Positions 40,447-51,364 of a DNA stretch of 64,000 nucleotides are shown here, piece after piece. This DNA is from Cheilinus undulatus (taxonomy: Eukaryota; Chordata; Actinopteri; Labriformes; Labridae). Under the pieces are notes generated by a model. The model was not told the origin of the DNA. It did no database searches and saw only the letters and a program-made list of their open reading frames with translations. The position numbers were made by a program, and so were the translations under genes. Within the stretch, counting starts at the first letter, position 1, and each line of letters opens with the position of its first letter. The stretch is taken from assembly GCF_018320785.1 (NCBI RefSeq), contig NC_054878.1, positions 45,379,429-45,443,428 of the forward strand. The letters are read 5' to 3'.

Positions 40447-41063
40447 TGCAGACTAACCTGACACGCCAGATGGATGTGTTTCACACATCCATCTAGGAAA
40501 CCTTTCATGTACAGCGTTTGAGAAAGGGCAGAGCCTTTGAAAAAAAAAAACTTGGAGGGTGATAGCATGAACGTTCTGTCTGTCACATCTTTACGGGCCA
40601 ATCAGAGCAACAAAACACGTGGTGTCATTGCCGCTACCGAGGTGCGTGTGCGCAGCTACAGAGGAATAAACTCCATATAAAACTGCCTAACACGAACCAT
40701 GGCGACTGTAAACATGTCAGCACATGACTTTTGTTGTTATTGAAAAGAAAACAACTCACTGCTGTTCTTTGTTCTTCTTTTAACGAAGAAACATTGTCAA
40801 GTTCTGATAAAACTGGCGCTTCAGCAGCATCCACGCTAATGTCTTCCGCCATAACAGCACTGGCCTCTTGTTGCTGCTTGCTTACGTCATGACTCCGTCA
40901 CGACTCTGCCAAGCCCGAAAGTACCCCCCCTTGTTGCTGATTGGTCCTGTCACTTTCTAACCAGGCCCAAACTATTCAGATGGGAGCTTTGCAAGATGGA
41001 TTTGCCAGTGAAAAACAAGGAAATGGGTGTATCCATCTGCTTTGCAAGGTTAGTTCCAGACTA
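40447..41063 (-). mobile_element. DNA transposon remnant with a helicase-like ORF fragment
   Basis: The ends are imperfect inverted repeats: CTAACCTGACACGCCAGATG on the left and CTAACCTTGCAAAGCAGATG (reverse complement) on the right. Inside, a minus-strand frame encodes the start of a protein I recognise from teleost repeats as RecQ-helicase-like. The element is only about 617 bp, so most of the protein is missing. A related end fragment lies at about 60838-61105. Confidence 0.65.
40634..40852 (-). pseudogene. N-terminal fragment of a RecQ-like helicase ORF (transposon-borne)
   Basis: A 72-aa frame beginning MAEDISVDAAEAPVLSELDN and continuing VSSLKEEQRTAVSCF, which resembles the start of the RecQ-like proteins carried by teleost repeats (LKEEQ followed by a helicase core). 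After that point the sequence is unrelated and hydrophobic. No Walker A motif is present, so the fragment cannot be an active helicase. Confidence 0.5.
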
Positions 41064-41499
41064 GTTCATGTTAACAATGGTAACTGCAGGTAAACATGCT
41101 TACTGTAGACAGGAAAAGGAGACTAGCAGAATAAGACTGGAGAATGTACACTAACAGAAAAGTGTGAATCACAGTGAAATGTGGTGGTTGTTTTTGTTCC
41201 TGAAAGGCAGACATGTTCCTGCAGCAGGGCTGAAGACAAAAAGGAGACAACACGAAAATAAAACATGAAGAAGAAAGGAAACAAGTGATCCATCTGCATG
41301 TTTTTACAGAGTGTAAATGTGGGATTTGCTGCAGGGCTTTTTATGTTTTTGTGCGTTTTTCCTTGAGGTGCCGCAGCGACGTTGAACACTTAAGAGACAT
41401 AAACAAAAAAGTGACGAAGTGAACAAAGAGAGAGTGAAATCTTGCAGCTCTGAGGCCCTCCACATATTTCATTATGGTCTTCTTCCTGTACCGTTTTCC

Positions 41500-42010
41500 T
41501 CCTCGCTCTCTTGTGAGTCCGACTGCCTCCCCCTCCTCCTCCCCCACGTCCTCACCCCCTCCCCACCGGGCCGATGAACCCGGGGACTCCTATGCGTCGA
41601 GGTTGTAAACAGCCTCTCCAATAAAGAAGTCCAGGCAGGGCGGGGCTAGAAGGCAGCCAGAGCCCCCCATCCAGCCTCGCTCCTTCCTCCCCCATTCCCT
41701 CACTCGTGCACACGCCGGCCCAGCACCGGCTTCTTTCTTTGTTGTGGTTAACCCTTGAAGCTGCTGTGAGAGCGTGGAGGTCGAGCCACCATCATCATCA
41801 TCATCATTAACAAACACGGGGGAGGAAGGTGGAGGTGATGCGTCATGTCGTCTAGGAACGAGGCAGACAAAGAGCTGCTGTGTGATGTGATGCTTCATAT
41901 ACCAGTGTTTAAAAAGTCCTCAGATCACCCACTCCCCTCAGAACACCTCGGCGGCGGCGGCGGCCTGTCTCTGCGTGCGGCTCGTACACAAACCAGATAA
42001 ACAGCGTCCT
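41500..42010. other. GC-rich segment with (ATC)n and (CGG)n
   Basis: Contains GGGCGGGGC, an ATC repeat (41790-41807) and a CGG repeat (41949-41965) in an otherwise AT-rich region. A 102-aa minus frame (41590-41898) has an acidic run from the ATC repeat but no known domain. It could be a promoter or an untranslated exon. Confidence 0.4.
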
Positions 42011-42059
42011 TACTCAAAGTGAATTAGCTCAACATGCTGCTGCTGTAACTGTCTGCAGA

Positions 42060-43385
42060 AAGAGAGAGAGAGAGAGTAAAGTCAGACAGAGAGGGAAACT
42101 GGGACAAAAGCAGGATCTGGCAGCAGGCAGGGGTGACGTGAGTTCATTTTCATTTTCAAGTTCAGCGAGGTTGTGAAATAAAAAAAAGGAAAAACGAGGG
42201 AAAACACACAGCCGAGCGGTCTGTCCATAAAAAACGGTTTCCAGGCAGAAAACACTCCCAGACTTGTGCAGGGAGGAAATCGGAGCTCTGCCCGGGCAGC
42301 TGTTTGCAGCATGAAGTCAGAGAAGAACCTGCAACCAGAGTCAGCAAGGAAGAAACTGCAGGACTAGGCCTAATTACTGACTCTTTCTTTGTCTCTTTAG
42401 AAAGTTAAACACACCATCAAAGCTGTCAAAATGTCCAAAACTTTTCACTATCGTGTGTTTCAGCCTGAACTAGTATCAGCTTTACATTGACAATCTGTTG
42501 CTCATAAAGCACTACTCACTGATTTTAGGCTAGATTCCCCCATCCAATTAAAGTCAGCAAAGACCCCATTATCTCGTAGTTCTAAAGATTATCTTTCCAG
42601 ATGTCCTTATGATGTCAGGTGTGTTAAAAGTGACTTATCCTCCCTGATCTACTCAGAAGACAACAAGAGTCTCTATGACCCACAAATTCCACATACTCCA
42701 CCAGCACTGCGTTACGGGCATACAATGGCTTTGCTCCAATTGTGATGTGCACCCTTGCCTGTTAAATGCATTCCTAGAATGAGGTAACATCAAAAGAGTA
42801 TGTAAACAGGTTATTTTGCCTTTCTGGGGTTGATTTTTTACTTTCATATTTATCTGTAATTTTTAAGCTTCTGCCATGGGTGAGTGCATAAGGAAGTTAA
42901 AAGGTTTTCTGATAAGTTTGCTTGGTTTTGTGTTATTCTGACTGTTTAGGTTGATTTTCTCTCTGCAGATTGATGCATTTGAGCAGCAGCCTCGGCTGAA
43001 AATAGACCCAGCATGGATCTCAAGTGGAGTGGCACTTCTAGCATGCACCTGAGATGGACTGGAGCGTGTGCAGTGGAATTGGAAAGACTTGAAAATAAGC
43101 AATTTGCTCTGGAGTGTGTTTTGCATGCATATCCCTGCACAGATGGAGTATGTGGAATTTAAGGGTGACTTGAAATATTAAGGACAGCCAAGCACACTCT
43201 CTGGTGATTGTTCCATGGAGCAGAACTATAACCAATCAGGGAGCAAGCTGACTAATGAAGGAAGCACAACACACACAACTATGCAAACAGTAGTAAACAA
43301 GAAGTGTAAATTCAAATAGAAGAGAACAATGGAGAGGCAACTTCTCAGTGGCAAGAACAGTATCCTGTGAAACAAACCATGATTC
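42060..43385. other. Intergenic, no gene recognised
   Basis: A GA microsatellite at about 42061-42076, then unique-looking AT-rich sequence with only short overlapping frames. Confidence 0.35.
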
Positions 43386-43390
43386 AATGG

Positions 43391-44595
43391 ACAGGAGATA
43401 GTTAACAGTTAGCCACATTTAGCATGTTTACTAAATATAGATGAAGCTGGTAGCTAACAGTTTGACATATTTAGCTTGTTTATTAATCTGCGGATGTAGC
43501 TGGTAGCTAACAGGTAGCCACATTAAGCTTGTTTATTCATCTATGAATGCAGCTGTAGCCGGTAGCAAACAGCTAGCCACATTTAGCTTGATTTTCCTTC
43601 TATGGGTATAGCAGGCAGCTAACAGCTACCCAAGTTGAGGTCATTTATTTACCGATGAATGTAGCTGGCAGCTAAGAGCTAGCCACATTTAGCATGTTCA
43701 CTCAAATATAGATGTAGACTTAATTTATTTACTCTTCTATGGATGTAGGTGGTAGCAAACAGCTAGCCACATTAAGCTTGTTTTTTCTTCTACTTATGTA
43801 GCAGGCGGCTAACAGCTAGCCAAATTTAGGTCATTTATTTACCAGTGAATGTAGCTGGTAGCTAACAGCTAGCCACATTTTGAATGTTTACTCAAATAAA
43901 GATGTAGATTTAATTTATTTACTCTTCTGTGGATGTAGCTGATAGCTAACAGCTAGCCACATTTAGCTTGTTTTTCCTTCTACTTATGTAGCAGGCAGCT
44001 AACAGCTAGCCAAATTTAGTTCATTTATTTACCACTGAATGTAGCTATATAGCATATAGCTAATGCCCTGCCACATTTAGCTTGCTTATTCATTAATGAT
44101 GTAACAAGTAGTTATCAGCTTGCCACATTTAATTTATTTACTCTTCTATGGATGTAGCAGGTAGCTAACAGCTAGCAACACTTGTTTTTTTAATAACCTT
44201 TGTTTATAGCAGGCAGCTAACAGCAAGCCACATTTACCTTGTTTACTCATCAACTGGCATAGCAGCTCCTGATTTTAGATGGTCACATATTATGTCAGAA
44301 TAATGTGGCTTGTTGTTAGATATCACCAAAACCCACTGATGATTGAACAAGCTAAACGTGGCTAGCACTTAGCTACCTTCTACATCCATTAAGGGATAAA
44401 CAAGTCAAATGTGGCTGGCAGTTAGCTACCTGCTACATCCATTAAGAGGTTAAAAACAAGCTAAATGTGGCTAGCATTTACCTACCTGCTACATCCATTA
44501 AGGGGTAAACAAGCCAAATTTTGCTAGCAGTTAGCTACCCTCTACATGCATTGATAAGTAAGTGAGCTAAATGTGGCCGGTGGTTCTCAAAAATA
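43391..44595. repeat. Minisatellite of about 60 bp that switches strand
   Basis: From 43391 to about 44270, units read GTAGCTGGTAGCTAACAGCT then AGCCACATTTAGCTTGTTTA, with a higher-order period of about 190 bp between 43608 and 43990. From about 44340 to 44595, four units carry the reverse complement: AAGCTAAATGTGGCTAGCA and TTAGCTACCTGCTACATCC. Confidence 0.88.
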
Positions 44596-45193
44596 ACCAC
44601 CTAAGTGTGGACTAGAACTCCTGTATGGACAAGACATGATAAACTTTAATTTTTAGATGATCACCACATCTCATTGTACACTGGTGGATCGTAAAAGTAG
44701 AGAAACATAAAAGTTCTGTTTGTTTTCCTGCTTACCTTCAGCTGTCATTGAAATCACCACACAATGTAAATACGCCTGAAAAGCAGAAATAATCCTCTGC
44801 TGTGTGTGTGTTTGGGAAGGTTGTGACCCTGCACATAACTGTGAGGTCAGAGGTCAAACCCTCCTTCAAGACTTCCAAGAATCAGACCTCCAGGAACACA
44901 AACACACGGCTCACGTTTGACAGTTCAGCTGTCGCAGGTTTGTGGAGTTTTACCGCTGCTTTTAGGTCACATGGAGGTTTATTTCTGCAGAGTTCACCAT
45001 GTTTAGTGACCAGTGAGAGGCTGCTTTAAATCTTCCTCCATGTTTGAAGTGTTTACAGGTCCTGCTTACATTTCATTAGCAATTCATTTTGGGCATTCAG
45101 ATTCCATGACTATAACTTTAGTCCATGTGTCCATACCCTACATGAACACATCTTCAGTGATGATCTGATATCAATACTCACTATCTCTCCTCT

Positions 45194-45216
45194 TAAACAA
45201 ACAAACAAACAAACAA
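45194..45216. repeat. (AAAC)n microsatellite
   Basis: Five tandem AAAC/ACAA units. Confidence 0.85.
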
Positions 45217-45484
45217 CAGCCCATACACCATTTCTGTGTCTTAGTACCCCTACATGCTGTGTGCAGTGAAGCTGTTGATGGCAAGAATGAATTGGGGTGA
45301 ATTAGCCATAAGAGGCTACCAGTGCATCTTTAACAGCTTTTCTCCTTGCTTTTTAAGGACACACTGACATAATATTTGGCAAATAAACCTCGTGGTGCAC
45401 TGGTTAGATTGGAATGACAACTCAGTTCAGTACAAGTTATGAAAGACTTTTGATGCGTCATAAGACAAGTCAGTTCTAAGAACT

Positions 45485-45732
45485 GGAGTTTGCATATTCT
45501 CCCGTGCATGAGCGGGTTCTCTCCAGGTACTTCAGCTTTCTCCCAAAGACCAAAAACATGCTCGTTAGGTGACTCTAAATTGCCCGTAGGTATGAGTGTG
45601 AACATGCCAGCCTTGAGACTGACTGGTGATCAGTCAGGGGTGTACACTGCCTGCCTCTCACCCAATGACAGCTGGAGCTCCAGCCCCGTGACCCCGAATG
45701 GGATAAGTGGTGTAAAAAAATGGATGGATAAT
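45485..45732. repeat. Dispersed teleost repeat (CTCTAAATTGCCCGTAGG type)
   Basis: Carries the landmarks CAAAAACATGC, CTCTAAATTGCCCGTAGGT, GACAGCTGGAGCTCCAGCCC, GTGACCCCGAATGGGATAAG and the terminal AAAATGGATGGATA. This combination is one of the commonest dispersed repeats in fish genomes. Confidence 0.8.
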
Positions 45733-45775
45733 CGCGATCAATTACAGAAATTTTGAGATTAATCACAAATTCGAG

Positions 45776-46767
45776 ATTGCACATGCAGATTCTGCAATTT
45801 TACTCCATTCTTCATTGTTAAACTGCTCAAGCTCTGTCAGGTTGTACAGGGATCAGGCGTGAAAAGCCCTTCTCAAGTCCAGACACAAATTCTCTATTGG
45901 ATTGAGGTCTGGGCTTTGACTCAGCCACGCCACAACATTCCCCTTGTTGTCTTTAAACTATTTCTGTGTAGCTTTCTCTGTATGCTTGAAGTCACTGTCT
46001 TACTGGAAAATAAATCTTCTCCCCCAAGCCGTAGTTCTGGAGGCTGAATCAGGTTGTCCTCAATTTTGCTGCATTAATTTTCCCCTCTACTTTTACAAGC
46101 CTTCCAGGGCCAGCTGCCGAAAAGCACCCCCACAGCATGATGCTGCCACCACTGTGCTTCATAGTGGGGATGGTGTGTTTGTGGTGATGTCAGTGTTTGG
46201 AGTCTTGTCTGATGATCAAAAAGCTCCATTTTGGTCTCATCAGACCAAAGAACTTTCTTCCTCTTGACCATGGAGTCACTCACATGCCTTTTGGTGAACT
46301 CTAGTCCAGATTGAATCTGAGTTTTCTTCAACAGTGTCTTTCTCTTTGCCACTCTCCCATAAAGCTCTGACTGGTGAAGAACCCGGCGACAGTTGTTGTC
46401 TGCAGAGTCTCTCTCATCTCGGCTGCTGAAGCTTGGAACTCCTTCAGAGTAGTCATAGGTGTCTTGGTGGCCTCTCTCACTAGTCTCCTTCTCGAGGACG
46501 TCCTGATCAAGGCAGATTTACACATGTGCCATATTCTTTCATTTCTTCATGATGGATTTTTCTGAACTCTGGGTATATTTGTATTTTACATATTTTTATG
46601 TAATTGACATCACTTTGTAGAGATCTGTTCCCACTTTGACATTAAAGAGATTTTTTTGTATTTTTTTGGTAAAAAAAAAAAAAGTCAGATTTTATTGAGC
46701 ATGATTAGTTTTTAAAATCAATAAAACAGTGAAATATCTAAGGGAGTGAACATTTTTATTGGCACTG
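45776..46767 (-). mobile_element. Tc1-like transposon copy 2 (same family as 20547), 3' end lost
   Basis: The outer end at 46767 reads (minus) CAGTGCCAATAAAAATGTTC. Transposase pieces ALIRTSSRRRLVREATKTPM, TLLKKTQIQSGLEFTKRHV and KVLWSDETKMELFDHQTR are in different frames. Similarity ends at about 45776, where GATTAAT-type repeat DNA takes over, so the second inverted repeat is missing, as in copy 1. Confidence 0.85.
46074..46352 (-). pseudogene. Tc1-like transposase pseudogene, copy 2
   Basis: The central transposase segment with VLWSDETKMELFDHQ and the later [17 protein letters not shown]. The helix-turn-helix part is in another frame (46328-46525). Same family as 20906-21640. No intact reading frame. 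Confidence 0.8.
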
Positions 46768-46769
46768 TG

Positions 46770-47510
46770 GATTTAACCACTATTCACTAGCTGTTCAAGG
46801 GTCAAAGGGCACTGGAAATCAATGGGTAGGTGAGTGTAAATCAAAATAAAGTCCCAAAGTTTACTTCACCTCACTTGTTTCAGAGTTTGTTCGGCTTTTT
46901 GACTCCTTATTTTCCGTCTCTGAAATGTTTGGCTGCAGACGTGAGGAGTTGTGATCGGGGCAGCAGATGTGACTTCCCTTCAGAGCAAACAGCATCGACC
47001 TCACCGACCGCGGACACACCCACCCTGGGTATGTATGAAGAGGGGGAGCGAGGGCGGGGGGTGTCCGGGGTGGGTGGGGTCACTGGAATGTAGGTCACTC
47101 TCCGTCCTTCGTCCAGGAAGAGGAGGGTGGAGTGGCGAGCGTGCCGTCACTCAAACTTGGACTCCGTCCCGTTTTTCACTTTTTCAGATCTCTAAGAAGT
47201 CTTGAAAGAATAAAACCACACCGTCAGAGGAACATTTTTATGATCTTTAAACCATTACAGACTTGATTTTAGTATCTCCCCATATTCTTTGCTCTTCAAA
47301 ACCAGAAAACGTTCGCTGTGTTCACTAAAAGACTGATTCCTTCAAGAAAACAACCTCAGATTTTGAGGAATCCAAAATAATTATGATCTTATGGAACTGT
47401 TTCTGCCAGGTTTTTACCCGTCCTCCTCATTCAACTGTTTTAACTGAACAATCTTCTTGTCAGGAACTGTTATGATGAGCCGCTGAGACTGAAACATGAA
47501 AGGAAAAAAT
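46770..47510. other. Intergenic with a small GC-rich patch
   Basis: 46930-47110 is CpG-containing and G-rich (GGGCGGGGGGTGTCCGGGG), unlike its surroundings, and could be regulatory. No exon is supported. Confidence 0.35.
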
Positions 47511-47514
47511 ACAA

Positions 47515-48010
47515 TTTTTGACTGCGATTAATCCCAGGATTTATGTAGTTAATTGTGATTAATTACACCCCTTCTATCCCATTATAAAACTCCACTACTT
47601 TACATTTAAATCAGTTTTCTCTGCTGTCTAAACTAAAGATAACTGACCTCCAGTTACCCTACAGACTGTCTTTTAGAGGTAAATTAAAGATTTTAACATG
47701 AGCTCGACCACACATAAAGGTACTTCTTTTGTACTGAAAAGGAAACATGTAAAAAGTAAAAAACAAATGTTTGACACCAGAAGGTTCAGGTGATTTCTGA
47801 CTTGCCTGCTGAGCTGTCAGTGAGTTTTTAAAACTGAAATAAGACACTAAGAATTAGAGATGACTTATTTTACATCACCGTAGCTGCAGGAAGACGTTAC
47901 AGTAGCTTAACCAAAGACAAATAATAAAGTATGTAATTAATTGTGATTAATAATATTAATGCACTAGTTGTGGATCATAGTTAATAGCGATTAATCTTGA
48001 CAGCCCTAGT
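47515..48010. repeat. Dispersed repeat with GATTAAT motifs, ending TTGACAGCCCTAG
   Basis: Recurring GTGATTAATTA words at both ends (about 47520-47570 and 47935-48010) and the terminal GATTAATCTTGACAGCCCTAG. Partial relatives lie at 45728-45776 and about 58853-58880. Confidence 0.65.
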
Positions 48011-48544
48011 TTTTTCCACCACGAAGCTCATTGAGAATAATTTTAAATGTACATGATGGCGTCTGTTGTTTTTCAGTCGTGTATCTAAAGTTGAGTTCTA
48101 TGTAATCCTTAAGTTAAATCACTGAAAAGCAGCTTTGAAATCTTTCATTTGCAGGTTTTACATTTCTTTATCAATAAATGAAAGTAACTGAACACAAAAG
48201 TTCCTAATTTACAGTTAAACAAATGTATTTCCAATGTACATTACGCATAAACACAACACTGAGCCTGTGTTTAAGGTGGTCTCAGTGAAAGGGATGATGG
48301 GAGTTTTTTTTTTTTTCTTTTTTATTGCTGAAGCGGCTGATTTTAGCAGTCAAACATCAACAAACACTTCCTGTATTGCTCTGCTCTTGTTTCCTGTTGA
48401 AGACTAAGGTGTCATCAAAAATCCTTTTCCACAGCGGCATCCAAAACCACAAACTCACAAACGGTCCACGGCATATAAAAGCATCAGTGTACTGAAGACA
48501 GAAGAAGTTTGACTGAGGATGAACTTATTTTATTCTGTCTGTGG

Positions 48545-49175
48545 AAGAAAAAGTGGCAAAATGGACAGAAAAAAGCAGTAAAAAACAAGAATGGCGAAAA
48601 TGGGTGGCTAAAGCATCAGAAATGTAGCAAAATATAGATTAAAAGAGAAAAACTGAGCCAAAGGGGGCAAATATTGGTTAAAAGAGGGCAAAACAGGTCA
48701 AATGAGGCAAAAAAATGTGTTGACAGTGGTGATAAGTGACATTTAGAAAACATAATTGGAAAACGGTGCAAAACAATTGGCAAATGTGGGTTAAAATGGT
48801 AGAAAGTGTCAAATTGATGGCTTACTTAATGGAAAAGGGTATCAAGAGGGAAAAAATGTTTAAGCGTGGCAAAAATGAACAGAAAAGTGTTAAAAACTGT
48901 TTGAAAATGGGCTCAAAGAAACAAAAATGGCAAAAATGGGTGGCTAAAGTATTGAAAAGGGGTTAAAATGAAGCAAGATGTAGATTAAAAGTGGAGAAAT
49001 TGAGCAAACGGTGGCAAACATATGTCAAATGTGGGTTAAAATGGTAGAAAGTGTCAAAATTAATGGCTTACTTAATGAAAAAGGGTTAAGAAGTGGAAAA
49101 ATATGTTTAAACGAGGCAAGAATGGGAAGAAACAATGGAGAAAACAGGTTAAAAAGTGGCATGAATAAGTCATTT
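48545..49175. mobile_element. hAT-derived degenerate array, copy B (inverted orientation)
   Basis: GGCAAAAATGGGTGGCTAAAG and GTGGGTTAAAATGGTAGAAA-type words repeat throughout, with a larger internal duplication (for example 48786 and 49031). It is the reverse complement of the wording in copies A and C. No terminal repeats are found. Confidence 0.65.
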
Positions 49176-49179
49176 TAGC

Positions 49180-49585
49180 ATCAGAACCCAAAAATAGCTT
49201 GACACTTTCAGCTCAAAATGAGGTAACTGCTGGCAAGGACATTAGCACCAATGCTAATGATCCAACACACATGCTTAAATAATTATTCACATGTCTGTCA
49301 GGGGTTTTCAGGGGCCCAGATAATTTTGTTCCATACATTTTATTCCATTCAACATTTCAGCTAAAACAAGTCAATTTTGGTTGGTAGATTTCCTTTGTGA
49401 GAGGAAATAACTTGCTATCAGGGAAAATAGCAGCTTTTCTATGTCAAAAATAAACACCAATAACTTAAATAAATAAACGAAAACTACACTAACACTCAAG
49501 CTAACTTAAAGTAAATGTTAATTTGCTTGTTCCCAACTGAAGCAGTTTTAAACATTTTCTCTTTTTGGAGTGTACTCATTAGTAC
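49180..49585. other. Intergenic, nothing recognised
   Basis: AT-rich unique-looking sequence. Confidence 0.35.
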
Positions 49586-49590
49586 AATTA

Positions 49591-49825
49591 CAACCCCAAT
49601 TCCAAAAAAGTTGGGTCGCTGTGTAAATGTAAATAAAAGCAGAATGCAATGATTGTCAAATCTCATAGACCCATGAATTTATTCACAATAGAACATAAAC
49701 ATACCAGATGTTAAACTGAGACATTTTACCATTTCATTAAAATATTAGCTTGTTTTGAATTAGATGGCAGCAACACATCCCAAAAAAGTCGGGACAGGTC
49801 CATGTTAAACATTGTGTAGCATCCC
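49591..49825. mobile_element. CAACCCCAATTCC-family MITE, truncated copy
   Basis: Starts after TA with CAACCCCAATTCCAAAAAAG, as the complete copy at 17569 does, and includes CAATGATTGTCAAATCTCAT. The far end stops at an internal CCCAAAAAAGTCGGGACAGG block without the matching outer end. Confidence 0.75.
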
Positions 49826-49829
49826 CTCT

Positions 49830-50685
49830 TCTTCTAACTAGGAAGGGAGGAGACCAGCTGTTGGAGTTTGCTAACTTTTTAATCACTAAACATTTCAGGG
49901 AAGCTCCTCCATGCTGCTTTATTTAACAGGGACATTGGTAGCCTTTTTGTCCTAAAGTTTATCTAAGTTTACAGACAAAGGATTTTGCTGTTTCTTTGCT
50001 TTTCTTTCTCATCATAAACCAGATCATGTGTTCAGAGAGAACCCTGAAAAAAGGAGTTAAAATCTTATCAAACATATTTCAAATCTGTTAAAGTCTAAAA
50101 TGATTCCATTGTTTGGTTAAAAGGTTGAAGTGTTTTTTATTTTGTTGACAGTCATGAAGTCGTCTGCTGACCTGAGCGAGGCCTCGCAGCGTTAAATGAC
50201 CATTTCCTGTCAGACACAAACAGGAAGCCGGCCTTTGTACTCGGTCTGAGTGTTTCTGGCTTTATTTATAGTTGTATTTCAGGATCCAGAATACAGGCAT
50301 GATGAGAAACTTCCGGGAATTCCTTCTCACTGACCTGATGACTAGGGCCACTGAAAAGAAAATTGTCTTTGAACTCCAACTTTTTCCCAAATTCCAAGAG
50401 TAGAATCAGAATTCTGAGATTAGAGTCAAAATTCTTGATTTTTAATTTTTTTAAATATTTTCTTTTTACTTTATTTTCATACTTACTTCTTCTATCACTT
50501 GTTTATTTCATTGATTTGGGATCCACTACAACACATCATTGCATCTGTTTTCTTTGGATATTATACAGTTCTTTTTCCATGAATTTAGAATTTCAGTCTA
50601 ATGGCTCTTTTTTTCCTTGATAAAATTATTTCTGAATTATTTTGGTAAAATTACATAATTAGTGTCAAAACTATGAATTTTTCCC
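49830..50685. other. Intergenic, no gene recognised
   Basis: Includes a short stretch (50380-50450) of the AGAATTCTGAGATTAGAGTC type seen downstream of klf11. Confidence 0.35.
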
Positions 50686-50689
50686 ATTA

Positions 50690-51345
50690 ATATAGTCCTT
50701 ATACTTTGAAGTTTAAATTAAAACTCTAAAATTGACAGTCATACTTTTTACAGTGTAGTATGTGTTCTTTATTATATGAACCCCTCCGTACTCTAAAAAT
50801 TACATCATGAATAGTTTAAATTTAAATACTTAATTTGACAGTCGTACTTTTTACAGTGTAGTATGTGTTCTTTATTATATGAATCCCTCCGTACTGTAAA
50901 ACTACATCATAAATAGGAGTTTAAATTTAAATACTTAATTTGACAGTTGTATTTTTTACAGTGTAGTATTTCTTCTTTAATATATTTATCATTTCCTAAT
51001 GTAAAACGTACATCGTAAATGGAAGTTTAAATTAAAACTTTAAATTTGACAGTCGTATTTTTTTACAGTGTAGTATGTGTTCTTTATTATGTGAATCCCT
51101 TCATACTGTAAAAACTACATCATGAATAGGAGTTTAAATTCAAACACTAAATTTGACAGTTGTATTTTTTTACAGTGTTGTATTTCTTCTTCATAATATG
51201 AACGCCCCGTACTGTAAAAACTACAACATGAAAAGGAGTTTAAATTGGAACACTAAATTTGATAGTCGTATTTTTTACAGTATTGTATTTGTTCTTCATT
51301 ATATGAACCCCTCTGTACTATAAAAACTACATCATGAATAGGCGT
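50690..51345. repeat. Tandem repeat of about 105 bp, six copies
   Basis: TTTTTTACAGTGTAGTATG-type blocks at 50751, 50853, 50959, 51066, 51173 and 51278, so the period is 102-107 bp. Each unit also carries TGAACCCCTCCGTACTGTAA and ACTACATCATGAATAGGAG. Confidence 0.92.
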
Positions 51346-51364
51346 TAAAATGTGTCAGCGAGAG

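Noticed and set aside
41590-41898. 102-aa minus-strand open frame with a poly-Asp run
   Set aside because: The Asp run comes from an ATC microsatellite; no other feature suggests coding and no splice context fits.
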